Below, piece by piece: positions 22,230-32,997 of a stretch of 64,000 nt of DNA. The translations under genes were made by a program, and so were the position numbers. Location of the stretch: contig JASXTE010000011.1 of NCBI GenBank assembly GCA_030280995.1, positions 25,011,817 to 25,075,816 on the forward strand, given 5' to 3'. Source of the DNA: Hemileia vastatrix. Lineage: Eukaryota > Basidiomycota > Pucciniomycetes > Pucciniales > Zaghouaniaceae. Positions within the stretch are counted from its first letter, which is position 1, and the number at the start of each line of letters is the position of its first letter. The notes beneath the pieces are model-generated. The model ran no database searches. It saw only the letters and a list, made by a program, of their open reading frames with translations, and had not been told where the DNA came from.

Positions 22230-24550
22230 CACCACACAATATGGTGGGCAGACTTGCAAGTGAGTCCGCAACCTTGGACCCAAATTCACCACAGATTTAA
22301 CACACATTGAGCTATTGATAAAGGAACCATACAATAAGGGATGAAAACCACTCAGAAGAACAGTTTTAGGTGGGTGTTCAAGTAGAGTTCAGTATGGGTT
22401 CAGTATGAGTTCAGTCTGAGTTCCATCTGAGTTCCATCTGAGTTCAGGTTGAGGACTTGATAGCAAGTCTGAAACCTTGAACCCAAATTCATATCTTTTT
22501 GAGCCCACATTAAATTAGTGATGAAACCACCAAGAAAAAATATTGACATTCTGGCAAACTCTATATGAATACAACTTGAAAATTTAATGAAGTATAGGTA
22601 ATAATACTTTGAACAAATCTTGAGATATTAAGAATGAGATTTTATTATAGAAATTTTAATACAGTGCAGACCACACTCAAATTAATCTGAAAAATACATA
22701 TTTTAAACCATTTAAGCAGTTTTTTTGCAATTTAAAAAAAAGAACACCAATGTATAGATCCAACAAGATACCATCTGACAATATTATATAAGCTTCCTTG
22801 TCCAGAAATACATGGAGAAACTACAATTTTAAATATGTCAATTTGTTCATGAAAGTTTATTTGGTGCATTTATATTATTTATTGTATTATTTTCAAGAAT
22901 TGAAAAAATTATATACTTATTTTATGACTAGATAATATTGAGTATTATAAATCATTAACATATCTAAAGAAGGTGCAGAAATCTTAAAAATGATGTTTTA
23001 AAGACTTTAATTAGACATATAATTTTCAAATTCAATTGACATACTATATTTCACTATTAAATAAAAAAAATTTTATACTAATATTTATTAAAATTTATTT
23101 CCCCTCTTCTTCAAAATTTTCAAAATATTAAAATGTAGATTTTTATTTGAATTAAGTAAATGAAGAGAATAACAGTATAGGAGTTGTGGATTTTTAGAAT
23201 TTAAGGAATTTCTGTGCCCACTCTTTGTAACATATTTTATATATTTTATATTTTTTGTATATTTATTTTGTATTACTATCTTCTTTTCTTGTCTTTTCTT
23301 ACTCCCTCTCAAGAATACCCCACTCTTTTCCCTTTGAAATATTTCTTTATCCTCACCTCATCTATCTCCCCAACCTTTTCACTCCCTTTGTCATCATTTT
23401 CAACCCCTATCCACATTTGCCTCTCCCTCTCCACGCCTCTCTACCCCTCTCCACTCCTCTCCTTCCAGTTTTCTTACCTCCCCATTTCTCCCTAACACTT
23501 TATTTTTATATACAGAAATAGGGACTGAGTTGAAAGGGAGTAAATTGGGGTTCAAGGATTGTGGAGGCGAGGTAAAGGGGAGGAATGAGGCTACAAGGGT
23601 TGGGGAGGCTGAAGAGAGGGGTGAGGAAGGGTATATGGGGTAGGGAAAAGGTTGGGAAAGAGCTGGAAGGGAAGATTAAGGGTTCTGAGGTATTTTGAAT
23701 GAAGAAAAGGGTCAAGGAGAGGTTGAGAGGGGTGAAATGGGTTTCAAAAGTGGATGGCATACAATGGGGCTGGGAGGATAGAGAAAGGGGTGGGGAGGGA
23801 AGACAAGCATGTGTTGATAGAATTGAAAGGGATGGGGATTGGTGCAAACAAAGTGTGAAAATAGGAGGATGGACTCTGTTCTTCAGGTGAAGAACAAAGT
23901 TCACTTCCAAAAAATATTAGCTGAAACATAGTTTTCAATTCTGTAAAAACAGTTGTAAGTAATAGAAAAAGTCACTGATTTTTTTTATATGTAATCTGAA
24001 AGTTTTTAATAAAATTATTGTATTTAAGAATTGTGATATTGTCAATCTATTTTTATTGATCAACTTAATTTAATAAAGTATTATTCAAATAAGTTGCTTC
24101 AAAAAATACTGTGCATTGAGTAGACTCATGGAATAATTTTTTCTGGCTTCCATTCAGTTATTCTCACACTTTCACTATGTTTTCAATATAGATCCATTAT
24201 TATTTGTGTGATACTTCAATTTAAAGTTCAGTATTACTTCAGTCTGAGTTCCATCTGATCTCCATCTGACTTCAAGTTGCGGACTTGCTAGCAAGTCCAC
24301 CCCCCATATTTTGTGGTGTATTTTGTAGTGATACTATTACAAAATTGTGTTTTTAATGCTTGAAAATTGTTTCAAAAAATTCTCACATATACTTCAATAA
24401 ATAATCAAGCTAGCTTCATCAGAGTTTCAATGTATTTTCACACTTTAATCCTTATTATTTCATCACTACCTCAATGTGTGCTCAATTAGATATTAATTTA
24501 GGTTCAAGGTTGCCAACTTGCTAGCAAGTCTGCCCCCATATTATGTGGTG
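22230..24550. mobile_element. Composite inverted-repeat element (CACCACA family)
   Basis: 22230 starts CACCACACAATATGG, followed by a GACTTGC-type palindromic segment and CAACCTTGGACCCAAA. This is the same left end as the compact copy at 40052-40312. The compact copy's inner region is kept at 22330-22465. An inverted right end (CACCACAAAATATGGGGGG on the minus strand) ends at 24318, and an inverted left end (CACCACATAATATGGGGG) ends at 24550. The 1.7 kb between holds A+T-rich DNA and a pyrimidine/purine inverted block, with no transposase recognised. Best read as overlapping or nested copies of one non-autonomous family. Confidence 0.55.
23213..23900. repeat. Pyrimidine-rich then purine-rich block (fold-back)
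   Basis: About 300 bp of CCCCTCTCCACTCC-type sequence is followed at about 23525 by GGGGAGGAATGAGG-type sequence on the same strand, so the halves are roughly complementary. Open frames here (serine/proline/leucine-rich on both strands) are artefacts of this composition. It may form a hairpin or triplex. Confidence 0.5.
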
Positions 24551-25112
24551 ATATAGATAAAAGACAATGTGAAATTTGTTGAAATCAACAAATTCATTTA
24601 TAAACTTAAAGATGAAATATAAAGTGTGATAAGATTTATAAAATTGTGAGAATAAATTAAAAGCTTGAATAATAAATTGAGTTTTAATAACATAAATAAA
24701 CTTCAATAATTTTACTAAACCTTCAAAATTTTATTTTATAACCATTAAATTTAAAGTATTTAATGATTTTTAAGATTTAATAACCCCTCAAAGTTTTAAG
24801 GAAATACTAAGAGCCCTCATTTTCTCTCCCTGGCCCCCTTCTAGCCAACTTCAAGTAAGTTCTGAGTCCCCAGTAAATACAATGAACTTAGATCTACAAC
24901 TTTGGTGTGTTTAATTATAAGCTTAAAGAATATTTACTAGTTGTATAATTATCTTTAATAATTTAGTTAAAGAACAAAAATTTATATTACTTTACTTAAT
25001 GGAATATAATAAATTTAAAGTATAATATAAATTTTTACAATTATTTTAATATTTTTTAGTAATAAAATAAATCAGCACAGTTTTCCTATTTTAAATAAGT
25101 TACTGGCTGACA
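24551..25112. other. Probable Gypsy-3 3' LTR region, boundaries uncertain
   Basis: On the minus strand the Gypsy-3 coding end is followed by a purine-rich GGGTGAGGGAG and then TGTCAGCC at 25112, as expected for polypurine tract and LTR start. The LTR end could not be placed in the A+T-rich sequence to the left. No genes seen. Confidence 0.45.
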
Positions 25113-25767
25113 CTCCCTCACCCTAAAAAAAACCAGTAAAAAAATGTTGATATTTCTTCTTATATTTTTTTAATAGGGTATTTATGTTGGAGATCACTTT
25201 AGCAGTAATTCACCTATAATTTTCACTAGGATTACCTTTATATCTTAATAAATACTCAGTTCCCTTTTCTTTAGTAATATGTCTTTCTTTCAGATTTTTT
25301 TTGATTTCAGGATTTTTATTTATTTCTATAGGTTTTGTTTTTTGTCTACCTCTCCTTTTGGAGAATAAATCAGAATCATTTGATACATAAGGCTTTATTA
25401 AAGAAATTTTAAATACTGGATTTTTTCTATCATATGGTGCATATAATAAAACTTCAACAGCATTATTACCAATCATCTTTTTAACAACAAATAGGCCAAT
25501 AAAAGGATCTTTCAATTTATTTTTTCCTTTTAAATTGAAACTTACTGTAGAAATAAGAACTTCATCTCCTTCTTTATAAGTACATTCTTTATGGGATTTA
25601 TCCCAACTCTTCTTCTCATACTGATATGCATTTTCAATACATTTTTGTGCATGATTTCTACATAATTGTTGCTTTTGAAGAAAAGACTTAGCACAAGGGT
25701 GAATATCTATTCTGGGTAAGTTTTTATTTATTAAGAAGCAGGAATTTTTGGTAAATATTCTAGCCAT
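25075..25767 (-). pseudogene. Gypsy-3 integrase C-terminus with chromodomain-like tail
   Basis: The frame includes HPCAKSFLQ, a lysine-rich helix, then YKEGDEVLISTVSFN, KLKDPFIGLFVVKKMIG and FKISLIKPY, the usual GPY/F-type module at the end of chromoviral integrase. The last part reads EYLLRYKGNPSENYR, then TGA, then ITAKVISNI. A chromodomain normally has Trp at the stop position, so TGA for TGG would explain it. The frame then runs to about 25075. By family, the chromodomain guides insertion into heterochromatin. Confidence 0.72.
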
Positions 25768-26489
25768 AACTAAAAGATTTTCCTATAAGTTACTGAATTT
25801 TCAGTACTTTTATAAGCAAATTGAAGTCCTGGAAGAAGGGTTACACAACCATGAGTAAATCTATTATTATTCTTGAGTTCTAAGACAAAAGCACAATATC
25901 TTCTAATCATGTCTTCTAAGGCTTGTATCATACTTTCAGCTAAACCATCAGTCTGTGGATGGTGTGCTGTAGATAATTTTAAATCACAACCACATATGTT
26001 GATTAATTAATTCCAAAATTCTGAAGTAAATTTTGGATCTCTATCATAAATTGTAGCTTTTAAAAAACCAGATGTATTAAACATATTGCTCCACCATATA
26101 AAAGCCAAATCTTTGGTAGAACCTTATTTATGAGTTGGTATAAATTTACTCATTTTTATAAGTCTATCAACAATGAACCAACAAGAATTAAAGTTATATT
26201 TACTTTCGGTTGAAATACCAGTGACAAAATCCATGCTAATTATTTTCAATGGTGCACTTGGACTTTCAATTTGTTACATTAAGCCTGCTCTTCTACCAGT
26301 TAATTTTTTAAATTTTTGGCATAAATCACAGGAGTCAACATATTGTTTTTCATCTTCAAAAATAGAAGCCCACAAAGCATTACTTTTTAATCTAATGCTG
26401 GTTTTTTTAAAATCAAAATGAACTGCTAATATATCATCATGACACAATTCAAGAATATTTTCTTTTGTGTTTGGAGAGATAACTAACAC
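25768..26489 (-). pseudogene. Gypsy-3 integrase zinc finger and core, broken
   Basis: 26489-26274 encodes an H2C2-type module: ELCHDDILAVHFD then SCDLCQK. The core region (26270-25780) is present on the minus strand only as fragments, for example GVPLTHGLAESMIQ-like and KFTSEFW pieces, with stops between them. Catalytic residues of the DDE triad cannot all be placed. Confidence 0.65.
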
Positions 26490-26656
26490 ATTAACTATTT
26501 TTTATAATAAATAAAATCCTCTTCCAGAGAAAATTCTCCTTTATTCAAAGATTTCTGATACTTAATTTGAAATTTTTTTATCAAAGGTTTTATTGATGCA
26601 TTTCTTGGATTATGAAGGATTGTAGATAATTTAGTTAAATTTCCACAATATTTATA

Positions 26657-27175
26657 TTATTCAACAATATTCCGCATTAATTCATATTCCATATCAACTA
26701 TATATACTCCAAACATATTTCTTATATCTTCTTCTGGTACATGAGCAGGATTAGAATTATCATTTGGTAAAGGTAGTCTTGATAACATATCAACATTTGA
26801 GTGTAATAACCCAGCTCTATGAGGTATTGTCATTCTACCCCTATACTCTTGAACTGCAAGTTGCCATCTAAACATGTGTCTATTTAGTGTTTTCATGTTA
26901 AGTAGTGATTTTAAAGCACTTCAATAAGTAATCAACCCAATCTTTTGGTCTTCCAAGTAATAGTGTAGATTTTCCAAAGCCCATACTACTGCTAAGCATT
27001 CAAAATGAGTTGTACCATATTTTAATTCACTTGGTCTTAAGTTTCTTGAAATATAGCATATAACTATTTCTGATACCTTTTCCTTCATTATTTGTTTTCA
27101 ATGAAGTTCAGCACCTAAAACTACTAAGCTTTCATCAGTATATAATACAAAAGTTTCTGTGAAATAAGGTAATTC
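26657..27175 (-). pseudogene. Gypsy-3 RNase H
   Basis: The minus strand at about 27165-27110 encodes FVLYTDESLVVLGAELH, the RNase H opening; Gypsy-4 has FVLYTDASFIGLSTALH. 26896-26657 gives RHMFRWQLAVQEY, the HRAG motif and VDMLSRLPLPND, which correspond residue for residue with Gypsy-4. A MITE sits just before it at 27181-27627, between RT and RNase H. Confidence 0.75.
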
Positions 27176-27180
27176 TAATA

Positions 27181-27627
27181 GGGGGTATCAATGCTCAGGG
27201 ATCCGCAATTAGGGATCAGGTTTTTTTTTTTTGGGATCAGACATTATTAATTGCAGAAGATTCTTATCCACTAGCCCTGTAGCTAGTGGATAAGGAATTC
27301 ACAATAATGCATTATCCCTCCTCTTATACCCCAATTTCCATTTCTGATTCATGATACCAAACTCATCACATCCATGAGGCATATCCAGAGAGCAGTCCAA
27401 GATGTGGTTATGGCAGAAAGTTGTGCAACATGTGGTTATGACAGAAAGTTTTCCAAGATGTGGTTATGAAAAATTGAGTAGAAAAATGTCAGATAAGAGG
27501 TGAACATTGGCACGTAAAGTGTCTAATAACCCAATTATTAGCAAAAATAATTGCGGAAGATAATTGCGGTATAAGGATTTTTATCCGCAATTAATTTAAT
27601 TGTGGATCAGTCAACATTGATACCCCC
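27181..27627. mobile_element. Harbinger MITE, deletion derivative of 32619-39984
   Basis: 447 bp with ends GGGGGTATCAATG and ACATTGATACCCCC. The 5-bp sequence TAATA is repeated on both sides (27176-27180 and 27628-27632). Its left 200 bp match 32619-32820 and its right 220 bp match about 39790-39984 of the full element, including the subterminal hairpin TTATCCACTAGCC...GGCTAGTGGATAA. Compared with Gypsy-4, the host Gypsy site has the same length once the insert and one TAATA are removed. It has no coding capacity and would need transposase from elsewhere. Confidence 0.92.
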
Positions 27628-27639
27628 TAATATAGGTGC

Positions 27640-28128
27640 TGTTACTAGACATAGTTTCAAATTATCAAGAGCTTTTTTGTCTTTCATCATTCCAGATAAA
27701 AGCAACATCTTTTCTTACAAGATTTTTTAAAGATGCAGAAATTAACTGGTAATTTTTATATACTGTCTATAGTAGCCACACATTCTTAGAAAGGATTTAA
27801 TTTGTTTAAAAGAAGTAGGTACACCAACATTTTGGATGTCTTCCACTTTGTTTTGATCCACACAAACTTGTAGACCTGAAACAACATGTCTGAAAGCTTT
27901 CAAGCAATGAAAACCAAATTTACATTTTTAAGAGCCAGAGTCATATTAATATCATCCATTTTTTGGAAGACTTTAGTCAGGTGTAGAATATTTTCATCAA
28001 AAATTTTTGAGAAAATAATGATATTATCAATATATACCATCAACCACCCTTTCATTATTTCTTTATGGAATGTGTTATCCATAAATTTTTGAAACACTGA
28101 AGATGCATTTTTGGGACCAAATGTCAGC
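27640..28128 (-). pseudogene. Gypsy-3 RT, second part
   Basis: 28097-27900 encodes KFMDNTFHKEIMKGWLMVYI with DNIIIFSK after it. The catalytic YIDD box has become YIDN. DDINMTLALKNVNL follows, and the equivalent of the SFLGMCGYYRQYI block lies at about 27790-27750 in shifted frame. It matches Gypsy-4 at 62090-62440. Confidence 0.75.
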
Positions 28129-29298
28129 CTAGATATCCCTAGGACTGCGTATTTCTTATACTTAAAATAAGATACCCTTAAGTAAATTAAGCTTATATCT
28201 TAAAAATAAGGTTAAAACAATAATATATATGATTATATTACATATATATATATAAATTATTACTCTATTATATAAATTTTAGTAGTTTAAATAGCTTATC
28301 CATATCCTAATAATACTTATTAAGGTGTTAATGGAGTCATAATATACTTATCTTAAGTGATATTAAGTAATTATTGACATACATAAGCTTATATGTATAC
28401 ATAAATCTCATATTCAGTGAAATATGCAATATAATATGTATATTTAGGTATATAAGTGGGTTTTAGCCTCTTAATAGCCTATAAACTTTGTTTTTATGCT
28501 TATTTTAGGTCATATGGACTTATCCAGTGGACTCACAACGCCTAAAGAAGCATAAACATCTATTTCAGGCACATACACTCAGTTTGGACAACTTAATCTG
28601 CTTCCTTGGATGGATATTCACAGATTTATGGGTTGGGAGGTCATTGCTGGGTTAATATGGATGCTTGGGGGTGTTATTGGGGGCTTGGAAATTTCATTTG
28701 TTTCCTTTATATGCTTTGGGTATCATTATATTCTCTTTGGATGAGTTATTTTACCTGTTTCTTTATGGTATCTGCTTTTATCTAGATTTTCTATTTATGG
28801 TATGGGTCTGTGTTATCATTAATTGTGATGGAGGGTCCTTACTGGAGGTCTGGGTGTTGAATCTTCTTGAAGTGGAAGCCATGGGGAGGTGATGGGACCT
28901 CACAGTGCTGTAATTGCCGGGGATAGCAGTGACATCATCTGGATTGAAGGTCTGTGCACTCCAGTCGATTTTGGTATAATTAAGGGATGATTTTGGCGGT
29001 TATTAGACATCACTTACTTACTACAATTCAAATAAACATTATAAAACAATTATTATAATATAGAAATATATTATAAAGCCTTTATAAATTTATATTATCT
29101 TTATATAAGGTATAACTATATTATATTTATCTATTTTCCACCACTAGCACACATTTAAATCCAAGTATTGTGAGTTTTATTTGAGTATAACTGTTTTATT
29201 AGTCTTCCCCTGAGGTTTAATCACTAAATCATTTATTAAAAAGTAGTAGGACCATTAATGAATACTATTAAATCATACTTAAATACTAGATTTATTGA
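28129..29298. mobile_element. 1.17-kb insert in Gypsy-3 RT, long direct repeats
   Basis: It separates RT blocks that are adjacent in Gypsy-4. Flanks GACCAAATGTCAGC (28115-28128) and CACCAAAAGGCATC (29299-29312) both resemble the single Gypsy-4 sequence at this site, so a duplication of about 14 bp is likely. The insert is A+T-rich in its first half and has a G-rich stretch at 28620-28900. It opens TAGATATCCCTAGGACTG, and a related opening occurs at 48714-48735. No coding motif was recognised; the class is undetermined. Confidence 0.5.
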
Positions 29299-29707
29299 CA
29301 CCAAAAGGCATCTTTATATATTTACAAATTCCCATATGAGTAGCAATCAAAAGAGAGTTTGGTGATTATATTTCAACAGGAATTTTATGATAAAGTTTAT
29401 TTCCATATAGACAGATGATATACTTTGATCCTTGTAAGGTTGCATGTATAGAATTTATTCTTGGTAAAGGATAAATATTATCAACTGTATAGGTATTTAA
29501 ATCTCTGTAATCTCCACACAGTCTAGCTTTATCTTTTTCATAAGATATTAGCACTGGTGAAATTACAAAATACTTTGGAGTAACATCTACTTTATCAATT
29601 ATGTTCATAATCAAAAAAAAATTAATTTTATCTTCAATATCTTTTTTTTCTAGGTGAAGCTGGATAAGGCTTCTTTTTAAGGCTAGGTGGAATCTCCTCC
29701 AAATCAC
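29299..29707 (-). pseudogene. Gypsy-3 RT, first part
   Basis: The frame encodes MNIIDKVDVTPKYFVISPVL, EKDKARLCGDYRDLNTYTVD (the R-x-C-x-DYR-x-LN motif) and NIYPLPRINSIHATLQGSKY. The motif is intact here but frameshifted in Gypsy-4. It is cut on its C-terminal side by the 28129-29298 insert. Role by family: polymerase palm and fingers. Confidence 0.8.
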
Positions 29708-29821
29708 ATGTTAGTTGTAGTTTCATTTCATGTTCAACTAATCCTAACTCATGACTTCCATGTAAAAAATCTATTGGAAAAGATTTTACTAGGTCTATAC
29801 TTTTTTCTTTCTCTAATTCAT

Positions 29822-30545
29822 TTAATTGTTCCCCAAAAAAAGTTTTATTAATTTATGAAGAGTACTTATTTCTTCAGATTTTCTTCCTTTTAATTGAATT
29901 AAATTGTGAAATGTATTTTCATGAGGTGAATTTTTTGGTACAGCAGATAATACTTTAAATTTTCTTTTACTATTATTTCCCATGGTAAAGCATTGATTTG
30001 CTGGATCCAATTTTATTCCATATTTTTTAGAATGACATTGTCCATAATAAACCAATTACTCAAATTATCATTTTTCATTACAATAAATTTAAAAACTGCT
30101 CTAACATACCCATGAGTATGTTTAAAGAGAACTGAAGCAGAATATTTTCCAACAGGTTTCAATATTGAACCATATCCACTCTAATTTACTGAAGAAAAAG
30201 TTTCTAGTTTACAACTATAATCATTATCAATATTCTTCAAAGCTGACAAAGAAACAACACTTCCTCCAGCCCCTGTCTCTAAAATAAATTCAGTGTTTAC
30301 ACCATTTATTAAAAAAAGGAATTTTCATAGGTTTAATGATTATAGCATTTTCAGTGAGATCTTTATGACTTTATCATCCTCAACATTAGACAACATCCCC
30401 TCTAATAATGGTAATTCTTTATTAACACATTGGGTATCTGTTTCTAAAATAAAATCACTATTTTCTTAATCATAAGAAATATCACTTTCAATGTCTGTGG
30501 AATTATTTGATTCTTCAGTATCTTCTGGCTCAGTGGTAGCGGTTC
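29822..30545 (-). pseudogene. Gypsy-3 protease and gag C-terminus
   Basis: 30060-30300 reads FILETGAGGSVVSLSALKNI. Gypsy-4 has VFLDSGAGGSVVS, so the catalytic Asp-Ser is changed to Glu-Thr. 30055-29822 gives KKYGIKLDPANQCFTMGNNS, matching Gypsy-4 closely. Stops and one frame change lie near 30340 and 30190. Upstream, acidic sequence (EPEDTEESNNSTDIESDISYD) is the gag linker, and it ends at about 30545, where similarity is lost. Confidence 0.7.
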
Positions 30546-31640
30546 TCTAACAGGTGACTCATATAAAAAAAATCAAACTCAGCATCAGAATCTGGATCAG
30601 ACTCAACCAAAAGATCAAGGGCTAGAGCATCAGTAATTTTTTGAAGCTGTTGACAAAGTGAAGGAGTCATGTTAGTGTTTGGAGGAAAAAAAATAAGAGC
30701 AATAGTAATCAAGGGTTGGAGTATGATGTTAGGGGGACCTAAGACTTGATGCACAGTGTACTGTATGTGTATAAATAAGCTTATAAGGATTAGGTGAAGA
30801 ATAATTTTAAGGTATGTAAGTGTGTATACCTAATGCTGACTAATCAAGTTAAGGGGAAGAATTGCTTGAGGGGCTTGGATATACCCAACAGATGGTGTGT
30901 GTAGGAAAAGCACACTGTTGAAGTATTCCAGTTAATGGGGTATGTAATTTGAATTAAAATGATTTACTTGGTACCTTTTTTGAGGCTTTCTTGAATGGCA
31001 TATATGGTAATGTTTGACACCCCCTAATGTGTAACTTCTGGAGGATTTTAACACTAAGTATTTAAAAATCGTTAATAAGTGTAGAGAAAACATCAATTAA
31101 CAAAGTAAAATATCTTACAACAGCTCTAGCCCACATTTCTGCTAGAGTAGGCATTATGATGAAGAATTCTTGAGGGTTACCAGGAATAACACAGGAATAA
31201 GCATTGGAACTTCCTGTTAAATCTTTATGGGGTGGATGGGATTCCTGGATCAAGCAGATCATATCCAAGTGTTTGGCTTGTAGTTCTGGACCAATTCTGA
31301 TTTCTGGACTTTCATCATCATGCCTTTTAATTGTAGAGTTTGTTACAAGGCTTTGTGAAATTGTCTTATCCTGAATAATAATCAGCCATGCAAAAAAAGT
31401 GAAAAAAATGCTAGCTGAGCTGGCCACTTTGGGTCTGTCTGTTTGAGACAACAATCAATTTTATGACCATCAGTTTTTTTCCAAGCCACATTAAGAAATT
31501 TGATAAACATTTCTTTTAAATCCAATCAAGTGTTTTTCTTTCCAGACTGTATAAATTACAACTGATTTCATGTAACTATCATTTTTCCCTGAGAAACCAA
31601 AAGATCCTTCATTCCAGGATTCATCAGAGTCATTGTTTTC
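30530..31640 (-). pseudogene. Decayed spliced gene of unknown family
   Basis: The minus strand shows consecutive protein-like blocks. 31640-31570 encodes ENNDSDESWNEGSFGFSGKN. About 31520-31405 encodes KFLNVAWKKTDGHKIDCCLK. 31380-31125, after a clean 3' splice site (TTATTATTCAG), encodes HDDESPEIRIGPELQAKHLD, SHPPHKDLTGSSNAYSCVIP and FFIIMPTLAEMWARAVV, and ends at a GTAAGA donor. About 30700-30555 encodes MTPSLCQQLQKITDALALDL and ESDPDSDAEFDFF. The donor before the third block is GC, not GT, and frames shift, so it is broken. I do not recognise the protein. Trp, His and Cys-rich blocks and the intron layout suggest a once real gene, perhaps transposon-borne. Confidence 0.45.
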
Positions 31641-31649
31641 AGGAGGAAG

Positions 31650-32618
31650 GGGATGGGGGATGAAAATAAATTATCTCTTGTCATACTTCAGGGATTTAAG
31701 CCAAGTAAAAAATATTAGAAAATAAACTGAAAAAATAATGAAAAAAAACTCATGGTCAACTGTGTTGGTTGGGGAGAAACTTGTGAGCAGGGTAATTGCG
31801 GAATAAGACAGTCAAGAGGCAGAGTGAGAATTGAATTATATGTGATACCTGGAAAAAAGGAAAAAAATGATGAAAAAAATGAGAATGAGAACAAGAATGA
31901 AATGGGGGGAGGAAAAAATCAATTGATGGTGAAATTGGGGCATCTTTGTTGGGAAAATCACATGTCATAAAAAAAAATTGATTGTCATCTAATGTCAGAC
32001 AGTTGCAACTGGGCTGGCCTGTAGTCAGAATGATTTGACAGTACAAAAAAGTGGCAGCCAGGAGAAAAAAGTAGCAATTATTTTTGCAAAATCACCAAGC
32101 TTTGCTGACTTGGCTGTAAGAAATATGGAAACTCATTATTTCTTTTACATTATTCCTGTAGGTTGATATGCTGAGTGTAGGCTTTGATTCATTACATGAA
32201 AATGTCCGGAATCCTTTTACAAATAAAATGAGGCAGTATTTAATAAATATGAACTGCCCTTAAACTGGTCTTTGCCCCTGTTACCTTTTACAAATTAAAT
32301 GAAGCAGTCATTAATAAATATGAACTGCCCTTAAAATGGTATTTGCCGCTGTTTCCTATTTACAATAAACACAATTTTAATAGACATTAATAACATAATT
32401 ATAATTCAAAAAAATCATTAAACCTGACCTAATTATCAGAAATAAATAATATTAGAGTGAGAAAGAAAAGATGGGCAAAAAGGGAAAACATAGCCCGGTA
32501 TATAAATTAGCATCTCACTCAGTATGAATGAGTATGATTGAATAGAAAAAATAGAAGAATGCCACAATAGATGTGACATGTCTATACACATGTAACATTA
32601 AAATCTACTCTTATAATA
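31650..32618. other. A+T-rich stretch, no gene; one tandem duplication
   Basis: No supported gene. 32217-32288 and 32289-32358 are a direct duplication of about 72 bp (TTAATAAATATGAACTGCCC in each copy). Open frames at 31752-32046 on both strands are charged, low-complexity translations of A/G-rich sequence. Confidence 0.55.
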
Positions 32619-32820
32619 GGGGGTATCAATGTTCAGGGATCCGCAATTAGGGATCAGGAATTTTTTTTCCCGGGATCAGACATTATTAATTGCGGAAGAT
32701 TCTTATCCACTAGCCCTGGGGCTAGTGGATAAGGAATCCACGATAATGCATTATCCCGCCTCTTATACCCCAATTTCCATTCCTAATTCCTGATCCCAAA
32801 CTCATCTCATCCATGATGGA
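32619..32820 (+). repeat. Harbinger left terminal region with subterminal hairpin
   Basis: The terminal inverted repeat is followed by a perfect 14-bp stem, TTATCCACTAGCCC/GGGCTAGTGGATAA, at 32703-32732 with a TG loop. The region aligns with 27181-27380 of the MITE. Conservation of the hairpin in both copies suggests a transposase-binding or processing role, which is inferred. Confidence 0.8.
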
Positions 32821-32997
32821 TTTGCAAGAAAGTCACATGACTCATAATTGCTGATGCCATCCTTAAGTCTTTCCTCACTCTATGCTACTTAATTTTGGTG
32901 GCGAACACTTGAGTTTTTTTTCTATCTACACACCCCAACTGCACATTTGGCGGTGAATTCCCACTTCCCTCATCACATAACCCTTCCACCAGCAACA

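Larger units (their letters stand above)
25113..30545 (-). mobile_element. Gypsy-3: chromodomain Ty3/Gypsy relic
   Basis: Minus-strand element with protease (30.4-29.8 kb), RT (29.7-27.6 kb), RNase H (27.2-26.6 kb), integrase with zinc finger (26.5-25.8 kb) and a chromodomain-like C-terminus (25.3-25.1 kb). Its protein blocks match Gypsy-4 (58.5-63 kb) in order and at many residues. It is interrupted by a 447-bp Harbinger MITE (27181-27627) and by a 1170-bp insert (28129-29298). It starts abruptly near 30545, where gag sequence is replaced by an unrelated gene remnant, so gag and the 5' LTR are missing. Confidence 0.82.

Noticed and set aside
23214..23938. ORFs of 60-134 codons on both strands
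   Set aside because: They follow from the pyrimidine-rich and purine-rich tracts, are low-complexity in every frame, and have no motif.
30523..30545. tRNA A-box-like sequence (GGCTCAGTGGTAGCGG)
   Set aside because: No B box follows and no cloverleaf is possible. It lies at the junction of the Gypsy-3 gag linker and another remnant.
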